DNA of 51,954 nucleotides, taken from Flavobacterium sp. GTDB taxonomy: Bacteria; Bacteroidota; Bacteroidia; Flavobacteriales; Flavobacteriaceae. Positions within the stretch are counted from its first letter, which is position 1. Each line of letters begins with the position of its first letter. Under the pieces are notes generated by a model. That model was not told the origin of the DNA. It was given only the letters and a program-made list of their open reading frames with translations, and made no database searches. The stretch spans positions 1 to 51,954 of the forward strand of contig NZ_JAIXWA010000018.1 in the NCBI RefSeq assembly GCF_027482425.1, written 5' to 3'. The translations under genes were made by a program, and so were the position numbers. Below, in pieces: positions 32,274 to 40,096 of the stretch.

Positions 32274-33431
32274 ATGGAAAATTTTCAAATGATTGCCAAA
32301 ACCCTCTTTGGGTTTGAAGAGATTTTAGCCAAAGAATTACGCGACCTCGGGGCCCAAGACGTGCAAATGGGTACCCGAGCCGTTCGATTTGTTGGAGATA
32401 AAGGATTTATGTACAAAGCCAATTTGGCCTTGCGAACCGCGTTGAAGATTTTAAAGCCCATTCATCAATTTCGTGCCTTCAATGACAATGCCTTATACCA
32501 AGGAATTCAAACCATCGACTGGAGTCAGTATTTGAATCCGCACCAAACTTTTGTGGTCGATGTCACGTTGCATTCGGAAAATTTTAAGCACTCTCAATTT
32601 GTAGCCTTAAAAACCAAAGATGCCATCGTGGATCAGTTTCGCCAAAACCACGGAATACGTCCCAGTATCGACAAAGACCATCCCGATTTACGTATTAATG
32701 TGCATATTGATCGCGAACAAGTTTCAGTGGCGTTGGATACTTCAGGTGCTTCATTGCACCATCGCGGGTATCGAAAAATCACCAATATTGCCCCAATTAA
32801 CGAAGTGTTAGCCGCGGGCATGTTGTTGTTATCGGGCTGGAAAGGGCAATCGGATTTTATGGACCCTATGTGCGGCTCAGGAACCTTATTGATTGAAGCT
32901 GCGATGATTGCTTGTAATATCCCTGCCAATATCAATCGGAAAGAATTTGCTTTTGAAAAATGGGCCGATTGGGACAACGATTTGTTTGATACGATTATCG
33001 ACAGTTTGATGAAAAAAACGCGTGATTTTCCTTATACTCTAAAAGGGTTAGATAAAGCGCCAAGTGCCGTAGCCAAATCCCGTGAGAATATTCAGAATGC
33101 TAATTTGGAGGACTATATTACGGTAACGCAAGCCAATTTTTTTGAGACTGAAAAAGAAACACAAGGGCCGTTGCAACTCGTTTTCAATCCACCGTATGGG
33201 GAACGTTTAGAAATTGATTTAGAACGTTTCTACAGAGAATTGGGTGATACTTTGAAGCAAAGTTATCCAGGTACTGAAGCTTGGTTTATCACGGCCAATT
33301 TAGAAGCATTGAAATTTGTGGGACTCAAAACCTCGAAAAAAATTAAATTATTCAACGGAAGTTTGGAATCGCGTTTGGTCAAATATGAATTGTATGCAGG
33401 CAGTCGCAAAGCTAAATTTCAAAATCAATAA
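32274..33431 (+). CDS. THUMP-domain RNA methyltransferase
   Basis: A 385-residue protein of the RlmL N-terminal/YpsC (COG0116) family that probably methylates guanine N2 in 23S rRNA. The N-terminal ferredoxin-like plus THUMP region (~1-160) begins MENFQMIAKTLFGFEEILAKEL. Then HHRGYRKITNIAPINEVLAAGMLLLSGW leads into the methyltransferase core with FMDPMCGSGTLLIEAAMIA (motif I) and the catalytic LVFNPPYGERL (motif IV NPPY). I use ATG 32274; the frame is open further upstream from a TTG, but that stretch contains no family sequence. It is followed directly by a small membrane-protein gene (stop and start adjoin). Confidence 0.93.
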   Translation: MENFQMIAKTLFGFEEILAKELRDLGAQDVQMGTRAVRFVGDKGFMYKANLALRTALKILKPIHQFRAFNDNALYQGIQTIDWSQYLNPHQTFVVDVTLHSENFKHSQFVALKTKDAIVDQFRQNHGIRPSIDKDHPDLRINVHIDREQVSVALDTSGASLHHRGYRKITNIAPINEVLAAGMLLLSGWKGQSDFMDPMCGSGTLLIEAAMIACNIPANINRKEFAFEKWADWDNDLFDTIIDSLMKKTRDFPYTLKGLDKAPSAVAKSRENIQNANLEDYITVTQANFFETEKETQGPLQLVFNPPYGERLEIDLERFYRELGDTLKQSYPGTEAWFITANLEALKFVGLKTSKKIKLFNGSLESRLVKYELYAGSRKAKFQNQ

Positions 33432-33668
33432 ATGATGTCAAAAAAAACAAAAGCTTTAGGGTATAATTTTGTGGTATTTGCCCTAATATTTATCGGTGCA
33501 CGGTATTTGGTATCGACCTATTTTTGGTACCAAGGCATTTGGATTTCGGTCGCAGCCTTTGTGATTACTTTATTGTTGTCGCCCAAATTTCAGGCCATAA
33601 AAACGGCACAAGGTGAACAAATCTTTATGAGTTGGTTGTTTTTAAAAGGGGTGAAGAAGGTGGGTTGA
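33432..33668 (+). CDS. Small membrane protein
   Basis: A 78-residue protein with two transmembrane helices (~12-29, NFVVFALIFIGARYLVS, and ~36-50, GIWISVAAFVITLLLS) and a basic start (MMSKKTKALG). The ATG immediately follows the stop of the THUMP methyltransferase gene, so translation is probably coupled; a second ATG (33435) is one codon in. I do not recognise the family, but it looks genuine by codon use, membrane topology and position. It ends 1 bp before the convergent gene's stop. Confidence 0.7.
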   Translation: MMSKKTKALGYNFVVFALIFIGARYLVSTYFWYQGIWISVAAFVITLLLSPKFQAIKTAQGEQIFMSWLFLKGVKKVG

Positions 33669-33669
33669 T

Positions 33670-34500
33670 TTACCGTTTCTTTTTGGCTTCACGCGCTAAT
33701 TTAGCTTCCATTTTTTTAGCTTTTGCCGCTTCCTTGGCTTTGCGTTCCTTTTCAAGTGTCGCAGCATCTTTCACAGTGACTTTAAATAATGGGACTAAGT
33801 ACGAAACGGTGTAGTTGAATCCAACGCCAAAGCGACCTTCATAAGTGCGATTAAACCCAGGAATGTACAAATTAGCAAAGGTTTCGGGCGTTTTTTCCGA
33901 AATCAAATAATTAAGTCGAAAACTAAATCCCATATAAAAATTAGAGAAGATTTCGGCTTTCACTCCAGCCACCACTTCGGCCCAATGCGCTGTGAGTCCT
34001 GAAAATTCGGTATTGGGCGTAATCAACGGCGATGGGAATGTGCTGTTGGGGTAATAAATCGAGTAGGAGTTTAGCGTTTGACTAAACGAACTGAATCCAT
34101 AGCGTAAACCGGTATACACTTGATTGTTCATGCCCGTCCAGTTTTCGTAACTGTTGTAATCAAAGCCTACGCGAATAAAACTTCCGTTGGTGGTAAAGTT
34201 AAAATGATCTTCTTGAACGGTTTTTTTTTCATTTCCTAGTTCCACAGCAAGGTAATGCTTCCGTGTTAATCGAAAATCCCCCGTGAGTTCCACCCCTCGA
34301 TAATTATCATCATAAAACGAACGCGATAGTTTAAATAAGTCCACACCCACACGTAACCCGTATTTGTCTTTTTTAGGAACAACGCTGTCTTTTTTTACGG
34401 GGATACTGTCTTTGGTAGCGGGAGTTGTGGTTTGTCCCCAAGCCATCATTCCCCCAAATAAAAGACTAAAAGTAAAGCTTAAGATGGACTTCATTTTCAT
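33670..34500 (-). CDS. DUF6048-like outer-membrane beta-barrel protein
   Basis: A 276-residue exported protein. Residues 1-22 are a signal peptide (ending AWGQ), followed by a Pro/Lys/Asp-rich linker (SIPVKKDSVVPKKDK). A ~190-residue region of alternating beta strands with many Tyr, Phe and Gly (GLRYGFSSFSQTL, RFGVGFNYTVSYLVP) indicates a small beta-barrel. The C-terminus is an unusual highly charged Ala/Lys/Glu helix (EKERKAKEAAKAKKMEAKL). The profile matches the Flavobacteriia family I recall as DUF6048. The start overlaps the upstream DUF6452-like lipoprotein gene by 35 bp, so the pair is translationally coupled and likely acts together at the outer membrane. Confidence 0.75.
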   Translation of the reverse strand: MKMKSILSFTFSLLFGGMMAWGQTTTPATKDSIPVKKDSVVPKKDKYGLRVGVDLFKLSRSFYDDNYRGVELTGDFRLTRKHYLAVELGNEKKTVQEDHFNFTTNGSFIRVGFDYNSYENWTGMNNQVYTGLRYGFSSFSQTLNSYSIYYPNSTFPSPLITPNTEFSGLTAHWAEVVAGVKAEIFSNFYMGFSFRLNYLISEKTPETFANLYIPGFNRTYEGRFGVGFNYTVSYLVPLFKVTVKDAATLEKERKAKEAAKAKKMEAKLAREAKKKR

Positions 34501-34972
34501 TGGTAAGATTCGATTGAACTAGGGTGGGATTACTTATCCATAAACCGTCTGCTGGGGTGTTGTCTTCAATAACTACACCATTGGTGGCATTGAGTTGAAA
34601 ATTCAATTTGTACCCACAAGCCCGTGAGACATAAAAGGTGCTTCGGGAGTAATTGAAGGTAAACCGATCGGTGTTATCGTTGGTGGTGTCGCTATCTCCG
34701 CCGTTTTGAATAAATTCATAGGTGGCCGTATCCAATCCAGGGTTTAAAGGTACTTGTATTTTGCTGACATTGTTGAATGTGATGTCATCCGACATACCCT
34801 GTGCTTTGATGCGCAAATTGGTGACGTTTTTTAATGTTTCGGTATTGGTGATGTCATAAAATTCAATCACCAACCGCGGGGTTGTAGGGGTGGTATCACT
34901 ACAAATATCGTCTTTCTCACAACCGGAGAAGACAAATAGGAATCCCAAAAGTAAAAGTACAGTGTAGCGCAT
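34466..34972 (-). CDS. DUF6452-like lipoprotein
   Basis: A 168-residue lipoprotein (MRYTVLLLLGFLFVFSGC, Cys18). The mature part starts with EKDDICSD, then TTPRLVIEFYD, and has strands with a Cys near residue 120 (VSRACGYKLNF). This pattern fits the Bacteroidetes family I recall as DUF6452, of unknown function, often next to the DUF6048 gene as here. It lies 8 bp after rlmD on the same strand, forming an rlmD-DUF6452-DUF6048 operon. Confidence 0.75.
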   Translation of the reverse strand: MRYTVLLLLGFLFVFSGCEKDDICSDTTPTTPRLVIEFYDITNTETLKNVTNLRIKAQGMSDDITFNNVSKIQVPLNPGLDTATYEFIQNGGDSDTTNDNTDRFTFNYSRSTFYVSRACGYKLNFQLNATNGVVIEDNTPADGLWISNPTLVQSNLTNENEVHLKLYF

Positions 34973-34980
34973 TATCTGAG

Positions 34981-36393
34981 TTATCGTAATTCCAAAAGTA
35001 CAACATTTTCCACATGATGCGTTTGTGGAAACATATCCACAGGGCGCACACGGGTAACTTTATATTTTTCGTCCATTAAGGCTAAATCGCGGGCTTGAGT
35101 GGCCGAATTGCAACTGACATAAACAACGCGTTTGGGGGCAATTCGTAAAATTTGCTCCACAACATCTTTATGCATACCGTCGCGCGGTGGGTCGGTGATA
35201 ATTACATCGGGAGTACCGTGTTGTGCAATGAAATCGGCGTTGAAGACATTTTTCATATCCCCAACAAAAAAATTACAGTTGGTAATGCCATTACGTTTAG
35301 CATTCTCTTTGGCATCGGCTATCGCTTCAGGAACGGCTTCTACCCCAATGACTTTTTTGGCTTCTTTGGACACAAATTGTGCAATGGTTCCTGTTCCAGT
35401 ATACAAATCATACACCAATTCTTGTCCTGTCAATCCCGCAAAATCGCGCGTGACCTTATACAATTCATAGGCTTGCGTCGAATTGGTTTGGTAAAATGAC
35501 TTAGCGTTGATGCTAAAATGCAATCCCTCCATTTCCTCCAAAATATAGTCACGGCCTTTGTAGAGGATGATATTTTGGTCGTATAAAGTATCATTGGCTT
35601 TTTGGTTGATGACGTATTGTAAAGACGTAATTTCAGGAAAGGTGTCTGCTAGATAATACATTACCAATTCGCGTTCTTCCTTATTATCGTTAAAAAATTG
35701 AACGACAACCATAATTTCGCTGGTTGATGCGGTGCGTATCATCAACGTGCGCAACAGTCCACTATGATTTCGAGCGTCAAAAAAGGAAAGTCTATTCGCA
35801 TTGGCAAAGGCTTTGAGTCCGTTGCGAATCGCATTCGATGGGTCGGCTTGCAACCAACATTTTTCAATATCTAGTATTTTATCCCACATCTTTGGAATGT
35901 GGAAACCCAGTGCATTTTGGTTGTCAAAGGTGGTGTCTGACTGGATTTCAGCTTCGGTAAGCCATCGGGCATTTGAAAACCCAAATTCCATTTTATTGCG
36001 GTAAAAGAATTGATCTTTTGAACCTAAAATGGGTTCAAAATCAGGTAATTCAACCTTTCCAATGCGTTTCAAATGGTTGAATACTTCATTGTGCTTATAC
36101 ACCAATTGCTGTTTGTAGCTCATATTTTGCCATTTGCAACCGCCACAAACCCCAAAATGCGCACATACAGGCTCGATACGATGCTCTGAATACTGATGGA
36201 AGCGAATCGCTTTTCCCTCGTAATAGGCTTTGCGTTTACGAAAAGTTTGCACATCTACGATATCGCCGGGCACCACATTAGGGATAAAAATAACTTTTCC
36301 ATCCGGTGCTTTGGCCACCGATACTCCTTTGGCACCTGCATCCAATATCGCTATATTTTCAAAAATGACGCGGTCTTGTTTACGTTTTCCCAT
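34981..36393 (-). CDS. rlmD: 23S rRNA (uracil-C5)-methyltransferase, RlmD type
   Basis: Methylates a uracil C5 (m5U1939 in E. coli numbering) of 23S rRNA. The 470-residue protein begins with a TRAM domain (~1-65). The iron-sulfur ligands are Cys77, Cys83, Cys86 (CAHFGVCGGC) and Cys179. The SAM core holds LVYDLYTGTGTIAQF, the conserved DPPRDG (401-406) and the catalytic nucleophile Cys428 in VVYVSCNSAT. All key residues are present. Length and architecture are those of the RlmD/RumA family; the exact target base is inferred from family. Confidence 0.93.
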   Translation of the reverse strand: MGKRKQDRVIFENIAILDAGAKGVSVAKAPDGKVIFIPNVVPGDIVDVQTFRKRKAYYEGKAIRFHQYSEHRIEPVCAHFGVCGGCKWQNMSYKQQLVYKHNEVFNHLKRIGKVELPDFEPILGSKDQFFYRNKMEFGFSNARWLTEAEIQSDTTFDNQNALGFHIPKMWDKILDIEKCWLQADPSNAIRNGLKAFANANRLSFFDARNHSGLLRTLMIRTASTSEIMVVVQFFNDNKEERELVMYYLADTFPEITSLQYVINQKANDTLYDQNIILYKGRDYILEEMEGLHFSINAKSFYQTNSTQAYELYKVTRDFAGLTGQELVYDLYTGTGTIAQFVSKEAKKVIGVEAVPEAIADAKENAKRNGITNCNFFVGDMKNVFNADFIAQHGTPDVIITDPPRDGMHKDVVEQILRIAPKRVVYVSCNSATQARDLALMDEKYKVTRVRPVDMFPQTHHVENVVLLELR

Positions 36394-36397
36394 TGCG

Positions 36398-36405
36398 CAA
36401 AAATA
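36398..36405 (-). promoter_or_regulatory. Candidate -7 element of the rlmD operon
   Basis: TATTTTTG on the minus strand, an exact -7 consensus match 4 bp before the rlmD ATG. If used, the transcript would be nearly leaderless, or translation would begin slightly downstream. Confidence 0.3.
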
Positions 36406-36530
36406 GGGGATTGCTTGGGAAACGAAATATTTTTTGAAGAATTAATTGGTATGAAAATTCAAAAATCACATCAAAGTTTACATCCCTACGTGTTTTTGGT
36501 TGCTAATGTTAAATATCATTTTAGAAGCAT

Positions 36531-36538
36531 TACATTTG
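36531..36538 (+). promoter_or_regulatory. Candidate -7 element of the DUF1003 gene
   Basis: TACATTTG, exact match to TAnnTTTG, 20 bp before the ATG at 36559. No -33 at normal spacing was recognised. Confidence 0.4.
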
Positions 36539-36558
36539 AACTATAAACAATGTAAGCT

Positions 36559-37026
36559 ATGAAAAAACATACTGAGATTGAAAGTATTATCGAATTGGAT
36601 GAAACCGATGATCAACGCACCCTTGGGCAACGCATTGCCGACAAAGTAGCCGATTTCGGGGGGAGTTGGGTCTTTATATTGACTTTTTTCTTTTTTCTCA
36701 TCCTTTGGATTTTGGCCAATGTGTTTTGGTTTCATAATCAAGGATTTGATCCGTATCCGTTTATATTATTGAATTTAATTTTATCATGTATCGCAGCTTT
36801 ACAAGCGCCCATTATCATGATGAGTCAAAATCGACAAGAGGAGAAAGACCGTGAACGGGCTAAAAAAGATTTTATCATCAATCTGAAAGCAGAGCATGAG
36901 ATCCGTGTGTTGCAACAAAAAATGGATCAAATCTTAAAGCATCAACACGAGGAATTAATGGCTTTACAACGCCAGCAAATCGAGTTGTTAGAGCAATTGA
37001 CTCAGAATAATAACGAAGATTTATAA
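36559..37026 (+). CDS. DUF1003 family membrane protein
   Basis: A 155-residue protein with the DUF1003 pattern: a hydrophilic N-terminus with LGQRIADKVADFGGSWVFIL, two transmembrane helices (~38-58 and ~70-88) bearing FDPYPFILLNLILSCIAALQAPIIMMSQNRQ, then a long C-terminal coiled coil (~90-150) rich in Gln, Glu and Lys. The function of the family is unknown. It is a single gene, followed by a 226-bp AT-rich gap before rocD that contains the rocD -7 element and nothing else I can name. Confidence 0.93.
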   Translation: MKKHTEIESIIELDETDDQRTLGQRIADKVADFGGSWVFILTFFFFLILWILANVFWFHNQGFDPYPFILLNLILSCIAALQAPIIMMSQNRQEEKDRERAKKDFIINLKAEHEIRVLQQKMDQILKHQHEELMALQRQQIELLEQLTQNNNEDL

Positions 37027-37175
37027 TTAATTTATAGATTTAATTAAATTGTTTTAAAGAAATGATTTACATATAAATAAATTTAAATTATAAAGTCAGT
37101 TTATACTTCAATTTAAGACGTTCGAAATCGATTGCTAAATTTAAAATAGGGCTATGAAGTTGAATGAAGAATCCG

Positions 37176-37183
37176 TAGTTTTG
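37176..37183 (+). promoter_or_regulatory. Candidate -7 element of rocD
   Basis: TAGTTTTG, exact consensus. It ends 9 bp before an upstream in-frame ATG (37193) and 69 bp before the family-like start (37253). The position argues that 37193 is too close to serve as start codon. Confidence 0.45.
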
Positions 37184-37252
37184 TAGCTTTAAATGGATGA
37201 TTTCTCTCCGAAAGTAGGAATACTCAAGTTATTTTTTAAAAAACAATCAGGT

Positions 37253-38539
37253 ATGATTAGTGAAAAATTACGGTCTCAAGAAGCCATCGAACTGGAAGAT
37301 CAGTACGGAGCACACAATTACCATCCGCTTCCCGTTGTTTTGAGTCGCGGCGAAGGCGTATACGTTTGGGATGCCGAAGGAAAACAATATTATGATTTTC
37401 TATCCGCCTATTCTGCTGTCAATCAAGGCCATTGCCATCCTAAAATTGTAGGCGCCATGGTGAGTCAGGCACAAACGCTTACCCTGACATCGCGCGCTTT
37501 TTATAATGATAAATTGGGAGTGTATGAGCAGTTTATCACGCATTACTTTGGTTTTGACAAGGTTTTACCCATGAATACGGGAGCTGAAGCAGTAGAAACC
37601 GCATTAAAGATTTGCCGTAAATGGGCTTACGAGCGTAAAGGTATTGCTGAAAACGAGGCGCAAATTATTGTTTGTGACGGAAATTTCCACGGACGTACCA
37701 CCACTATTATTTCCTTTTCAAATGATACGAATGCGCGGGCAAATTTCGGCCCCTATACCGCTGGATTTATAAAGATTCCTTACAACGATACAAACGCATT
37801 AGAACGCGCTTTAGCCGCTTCGCCGAATGTAGCTGGTTTTTTGGTTGAACCCATACAAGGGGAGGCGGGCGTGTTTGTTCCCGACGAGGACTTTTTAGCA
37901 CGCGCGCGTGCCCTATGTACCAAGTACAATGTACTTCTTTTGGCGGATGAGGTTCAAACCGGAATTGCGCGCACGGGTTCATTGCTGGCAGTTTGCGGAA
38001 ATTGTTCTTGTGAGAAGCATTGTGAACGCCAAGCGACTTATGTGCGCCCCGATGTTTTAATTCTCGGGAAGGCTTTATCGGGAGGTGCTTATCCCGTTTC
38101 GGCGGTCTTGGCGGATAATGCAGTGATGGATGTGATTCGTCCTGGACAGCACGGTTCGACTTTTGGCGGAAATCCCGTAGCTGCGGCTACTGCGATTGCA
38201 GCGTTGGAGGTAGTAAGTGAAGAAGATTTAGCGCAAAATGCCCGTCGATTGGGACGAATTTTCCGTGAAAAATTGGGTGAGTATGTGACGCAAAGTAAAA
38301 TTGTTCGCTTGGTGCGTGGCAAAGGCCTGTTGAACGCTATTGTAATCAATGACACGGAAGAAAGTGAAACCGCTTGGAATATTTGCGTGAAGTTGGCCGA
38401 AAATGGTTTACTTGCCAAACCAACCCATGGAAATATTATTCGTTTTGCTCCGCCATTGGTAATGACAGAGGAGCAATTAATGGCTTGTGTGGCGATTATA
38501 ACCAAAACGTTGGCTTTGTTTGAACCTGAATCGGAATAA
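37253..38539 (+). CDS. rocD: Ornithine-oxo-acid transaminase
   Basis: Transfers the delta-amino group of ornithine to 2-oxoglutarate, giving glutamate-5-semialdehyde (arginine/proline metabolism). The 428-residue PLP enzyme of class III has [24 protein letters not shown], Asp232 ([13 protein letters not shown]) and the PLP-lysine Lys273 ([13 protein letters not shown]). It also has [11 protein letters not shown], the ornithine-aminotransferase signature. An insertion of ~16 residues after ARTGSLLAV carries Cys248, Cys251, Cys253 and Cys257, absent from the mammalian enzyme. I chose ATG 37253 on family start ([10 protein letters not shown]) and promoter position. Confidence 0.94.
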   Translation: MISEKLRSQEAIELEDQYGAHNYHPLPVVLSRGEGVYVWDAEGKQYYDFLSAYSAVNQGHCHPKIVGAMVSQAQTLTLTSRAFYNDKLGVYEQFITHYFGFDKVLPMNTGAEAVETALKICRKWAYERKGIAENEAQIIVCDGNFHGRTTTIISFSNDTNARANFGPYTAGFIKIPYNDTNALERALAASPNVAGFLVEPIQGEAGVFVPDEDFLARARALCTKYNVLLLADEVQTGIARTGSLLAVCGNCSCEKHCERQATYVRPDVLILGKALSGGAYPVSAVLADNAVMDVIRPGQHGSTFGGNPVAAATAIAALEVVSEEDLAQNARRLGRIFREKLGEYVTQSKIVRLVRGKGLLNAIVINDTEESETAWNICVKLAENGLLAKPTHGNIIRFAPPLVMTEEQLMACVAIITKTLALFEPESE

Positions 38540-38572
38540 CAAATGGCGTTTAATCATGTCCTTGAATAAAAG

Positions 38573-38605
38573 AAAGAGGCTGTCCAAGATTCAGACAGCC
38601 TCTTT
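38573..38605. terminator. Bidirectional terminator between rocD and the CCC-motif gene
   Basis: A perfect 12-bp stem AAAGAGGCTGTC / GACAGCCTCTTT with a 9-nt loop, T-rich on the right and A-rich on the left. It can stop rocD transcription and that of the convergent gene, whose stop is at 38611. Confidence 0.85.
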
Positions 38606-38610
38606 TGTAT

Positions 38611-38946
38611 TTAACGTTTTCCTAAAAGCTCTTCGACGCGTCGGCGAACCATTTCTTCGTCCTGCATATTTTCCACGCCAATCTTCATGATAATCCAAAT
38701 GAAGAAAATGAGTGTTAACACCCCTAAAATCAAACCGATAAGCGATAAAGTTTTACCGATCGTGTGTACGTTTTGGTTGCTGTATTCGCCCGGATTTTCT
38801 TGTAGTCTTCTAGAGTCGCTGCGACTCATGAGGTAGCCCACAAGTCCAAAGACAATTCCAAATATTCCATAGCAACAGAATGTTAGAAAAGAGAGAATCC
38901 CCAGGATGAGCACGGCGGTAGCATTTGGCAATTTTTGTTTTTCCAT
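38611..38946 (-). CDS. Small membrane protein, CCC-motif/DUF4190-like
   Basis: A 111-residue protein with two long hydrophobic segments (~12-38, AVLILGILSFLTFCCYGIFGIVFGL, and ~66-88, LSLIGLILGVLTLIFFIWII). The motif FCCYGIFG and the following GYLMSRSDSR fit the Flavobacteriia family named for a Cys motif before YG; here only two of the usual three cysteines occur. The linker has LQENPGEYSNQNVHTIG. It is adjacent to a DUF2752 gene, a pairing I recall from related genomes. Function unknown. Confidence 0.78.
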   Translation of the reverse strand: MEKQKLPNATAVLILGILSFLTFCCYGIFGIVFGLVGYLMSRSDSRRLQENPGEYSNQNVHTIGKTLSLIGLILGVLTLIFFIWIIMKIGVENMQDEEMVRRRVEELLGKR

Positions 38947-38963
38947 AGTGTTTGTTTTTAAGG

Positions 38964-39248
38964 TTAAAAAAAGAAATCTTTCATTTTAATTAAATAGGCA
39001 CCCAGAATCACGATTACGTTGAGTAATGCAACTACCAGCACCTGACGTCCGTTTTTTTGTGTGGGTTTCAATCCAAAACGCGCTGTAATACCAATTAGTA
39101 AGAGTAGGGTGTATACCGGAGGATAAAATGCAAAGGCGCCATAAAAATCGCCTTGTACAAGAAGGTGTAAGGCACGTTGTAAACCGCATCCCATACAATC
39201 AAAACCAAAAGTTTGTTTAAACATACACGGCAGCATGTAGTCTTCCAT
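38964..39248 (-). CDS. DUF2752 membrane protein
   Basis: A 94-residue protein with the DUF2752 signature: C-x-x-x-x-x-F-x-x-D-C-x-G-C-G-x-x-R near the N-terminus (CMFKQTFGFDCMGCGLQRALHLL) and a G-x-F-x-x-A-F-x-x-P stretch (GDFYGAFAFYP). Two membrane helices follow. The Cys/Gly/Arg motif is conserved and of unknown role. It is on the minus strand upstream of the CCC-motif-like gene (17 bp gap); the two form a small operon. Confidence 0.9.
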   Translation of the reverse strand: MEDYMLPCMFKQTFGFDCMGCGLQRALHLLVQGDFYGAFAFYPPVYTLLLLIGITARFGLKPTQKNGRQVLVVALLNVIVILGAYLIKMKDFFF

Positions 39249-39342
39249 ACCTTAACTTTTTTACAATTTTACAAAAAAAAGAGACATAAAAACAGGGAGC
39301 TGTAGGCAGGTTCGTTATTTTTGAAAACTAAACATAATTCTT

Positions 39343-39519
39343 ATGGATAAATGGTTGATTCCACTTTTATTGGTGGCGGCAGGGGTAGCCTTGTACGAAC
39401 AAAGTAAGGCGGCCCCCAATTATTACTTGATGGCTTTTGCGGGACTCGTATTTGTTTTTTGCATGGTCAAATTATCAGCAAAAATACCTTCCAAAAAAGA
39501 GCACGATGAAACAGAATAA
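39343..39519 (+). CDS. 58-residue membrane protein preceding the Smr gene
   Basis: A short gene read directly from the sequence. It begins MDKWLIPLLLVAAGVALYEQ and ends IPSKKEHDETE. It has two hydrophobic helices (~4-17 and ~28-43, LMAFAGLVFVFC) with a short charged C-terminus. Its last 14 bp overlap the ATG of the Smr gene at 39506 in another frame, so translation of the two is likely coupled. I recognise no family. The overlap, the codon use and the lack of any competing gene here support it as real. Confidence 0.65.
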   Translation: MDKWLIPLLLVAAGVALYEQSKAAPNYYLMAFAGLVFVFCMVKLSAKIPSKKEHDETE

Positions 39520-40069
39520 GTTTGAAGTAGGGGATACCGTTGCGGTTTTAGACGATGCTATTCGCGGGGTTGTCATTGCGGTGCAAAACGATCAAATTAC
39601 CCTCAAAACAACCGATGATTTTGTGATGACATTTTTTGTCAACGAATTGGTTAAAGAGCACGATTCCAATATTTTAAATTCATTTAACAGAAGTGATGCA
39701 TTACATAAGATAAAAATAGACAAAACGCCTTCGAACGCTTCAAAAAAAGTCATTTTTAAGTCGGAAAATCGCGACCGAGGCACTCCTGAATTTGATTTGC
39801 ACATTGAAAAATTAGTCAAAAAAGTAGCGGGTTTATCGCATTACGATATTCTCACATTGCAACTCGAAACGGCGCAGCGGCATATTGAATTTGCGTTAAA
39901 AAATCGCATCCCAAAAATCGTATTGATTCATGGTGTGGGGGAAGGTGTTTTAAAAACCGAGTTGGAATTTTTAATGCGCAAGTATCCGCAAGTTTCTTTC
40001 CAAGAGGCGAGCTATCAAAAATATGGGATGGGTGCGACGGAAATCTATTTTCAACAAAATGTAAAATAG
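39506..40069 (+). CDS. Smr-domain protein (MutS2 C-terminal-like)
   Basis: A 187-residue cytosolic protein. An N-terminal beta region (~1-70, VGDTVAVLDDAIRGVVIAVQNDQITL) resembles the KOW-like domain of MutS2. The C-terminal Smr nuclease-like domain starts FDLHIEKLV and holds the signature IVLIHGVGEGVLKTEL (H-G-x-G). Smr domains nick or bind branched DNA or cleave RNA; the target here is unknown. I start at 39506 (MKQNKFEVGD), which overlaps the small upstream gene by 14 bp. Confidence 0.92.
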   Translation: MKQNKFEVGDTVAVLDDAIRGVVIAVQNDQITLKTTDDFVMTFFVNELVKEHDSNILNSFNRSDALHKIKIDKTPSNASKKVIFKSENRDRGTPEFDLHIEKLVKKVAGLSHYDILTLQLETAQRHIEFALKNRIPKIVLIHGVGEGVLKTELEFLMRKYPQVSFQEASYQKYGMGATEIYFQQNVK

Positions 40070-40071
40070 CC

Positions 40072-40079
40072 TACTTTTG
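40072..40079 (+). promoter_or_regulatory. Candidate -7 element of the cysteine desulfurase gene
   Basis: TACTTTTG, exact TAnnTTTG match immediately after the Smr gene stop. A transcript starting ~7 bp downstream would favour the ATG at 40097 over the one at 40088. Confidence 0.35.
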
Positions 40080-40096
40080 TCGGGCAAATGAACAAC

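Noticed and set aside
37193..37252. Upstream start for rocD
   Set aside because: It lies only 9 bp behind the -7 element and the added 20 residues are not family-like.
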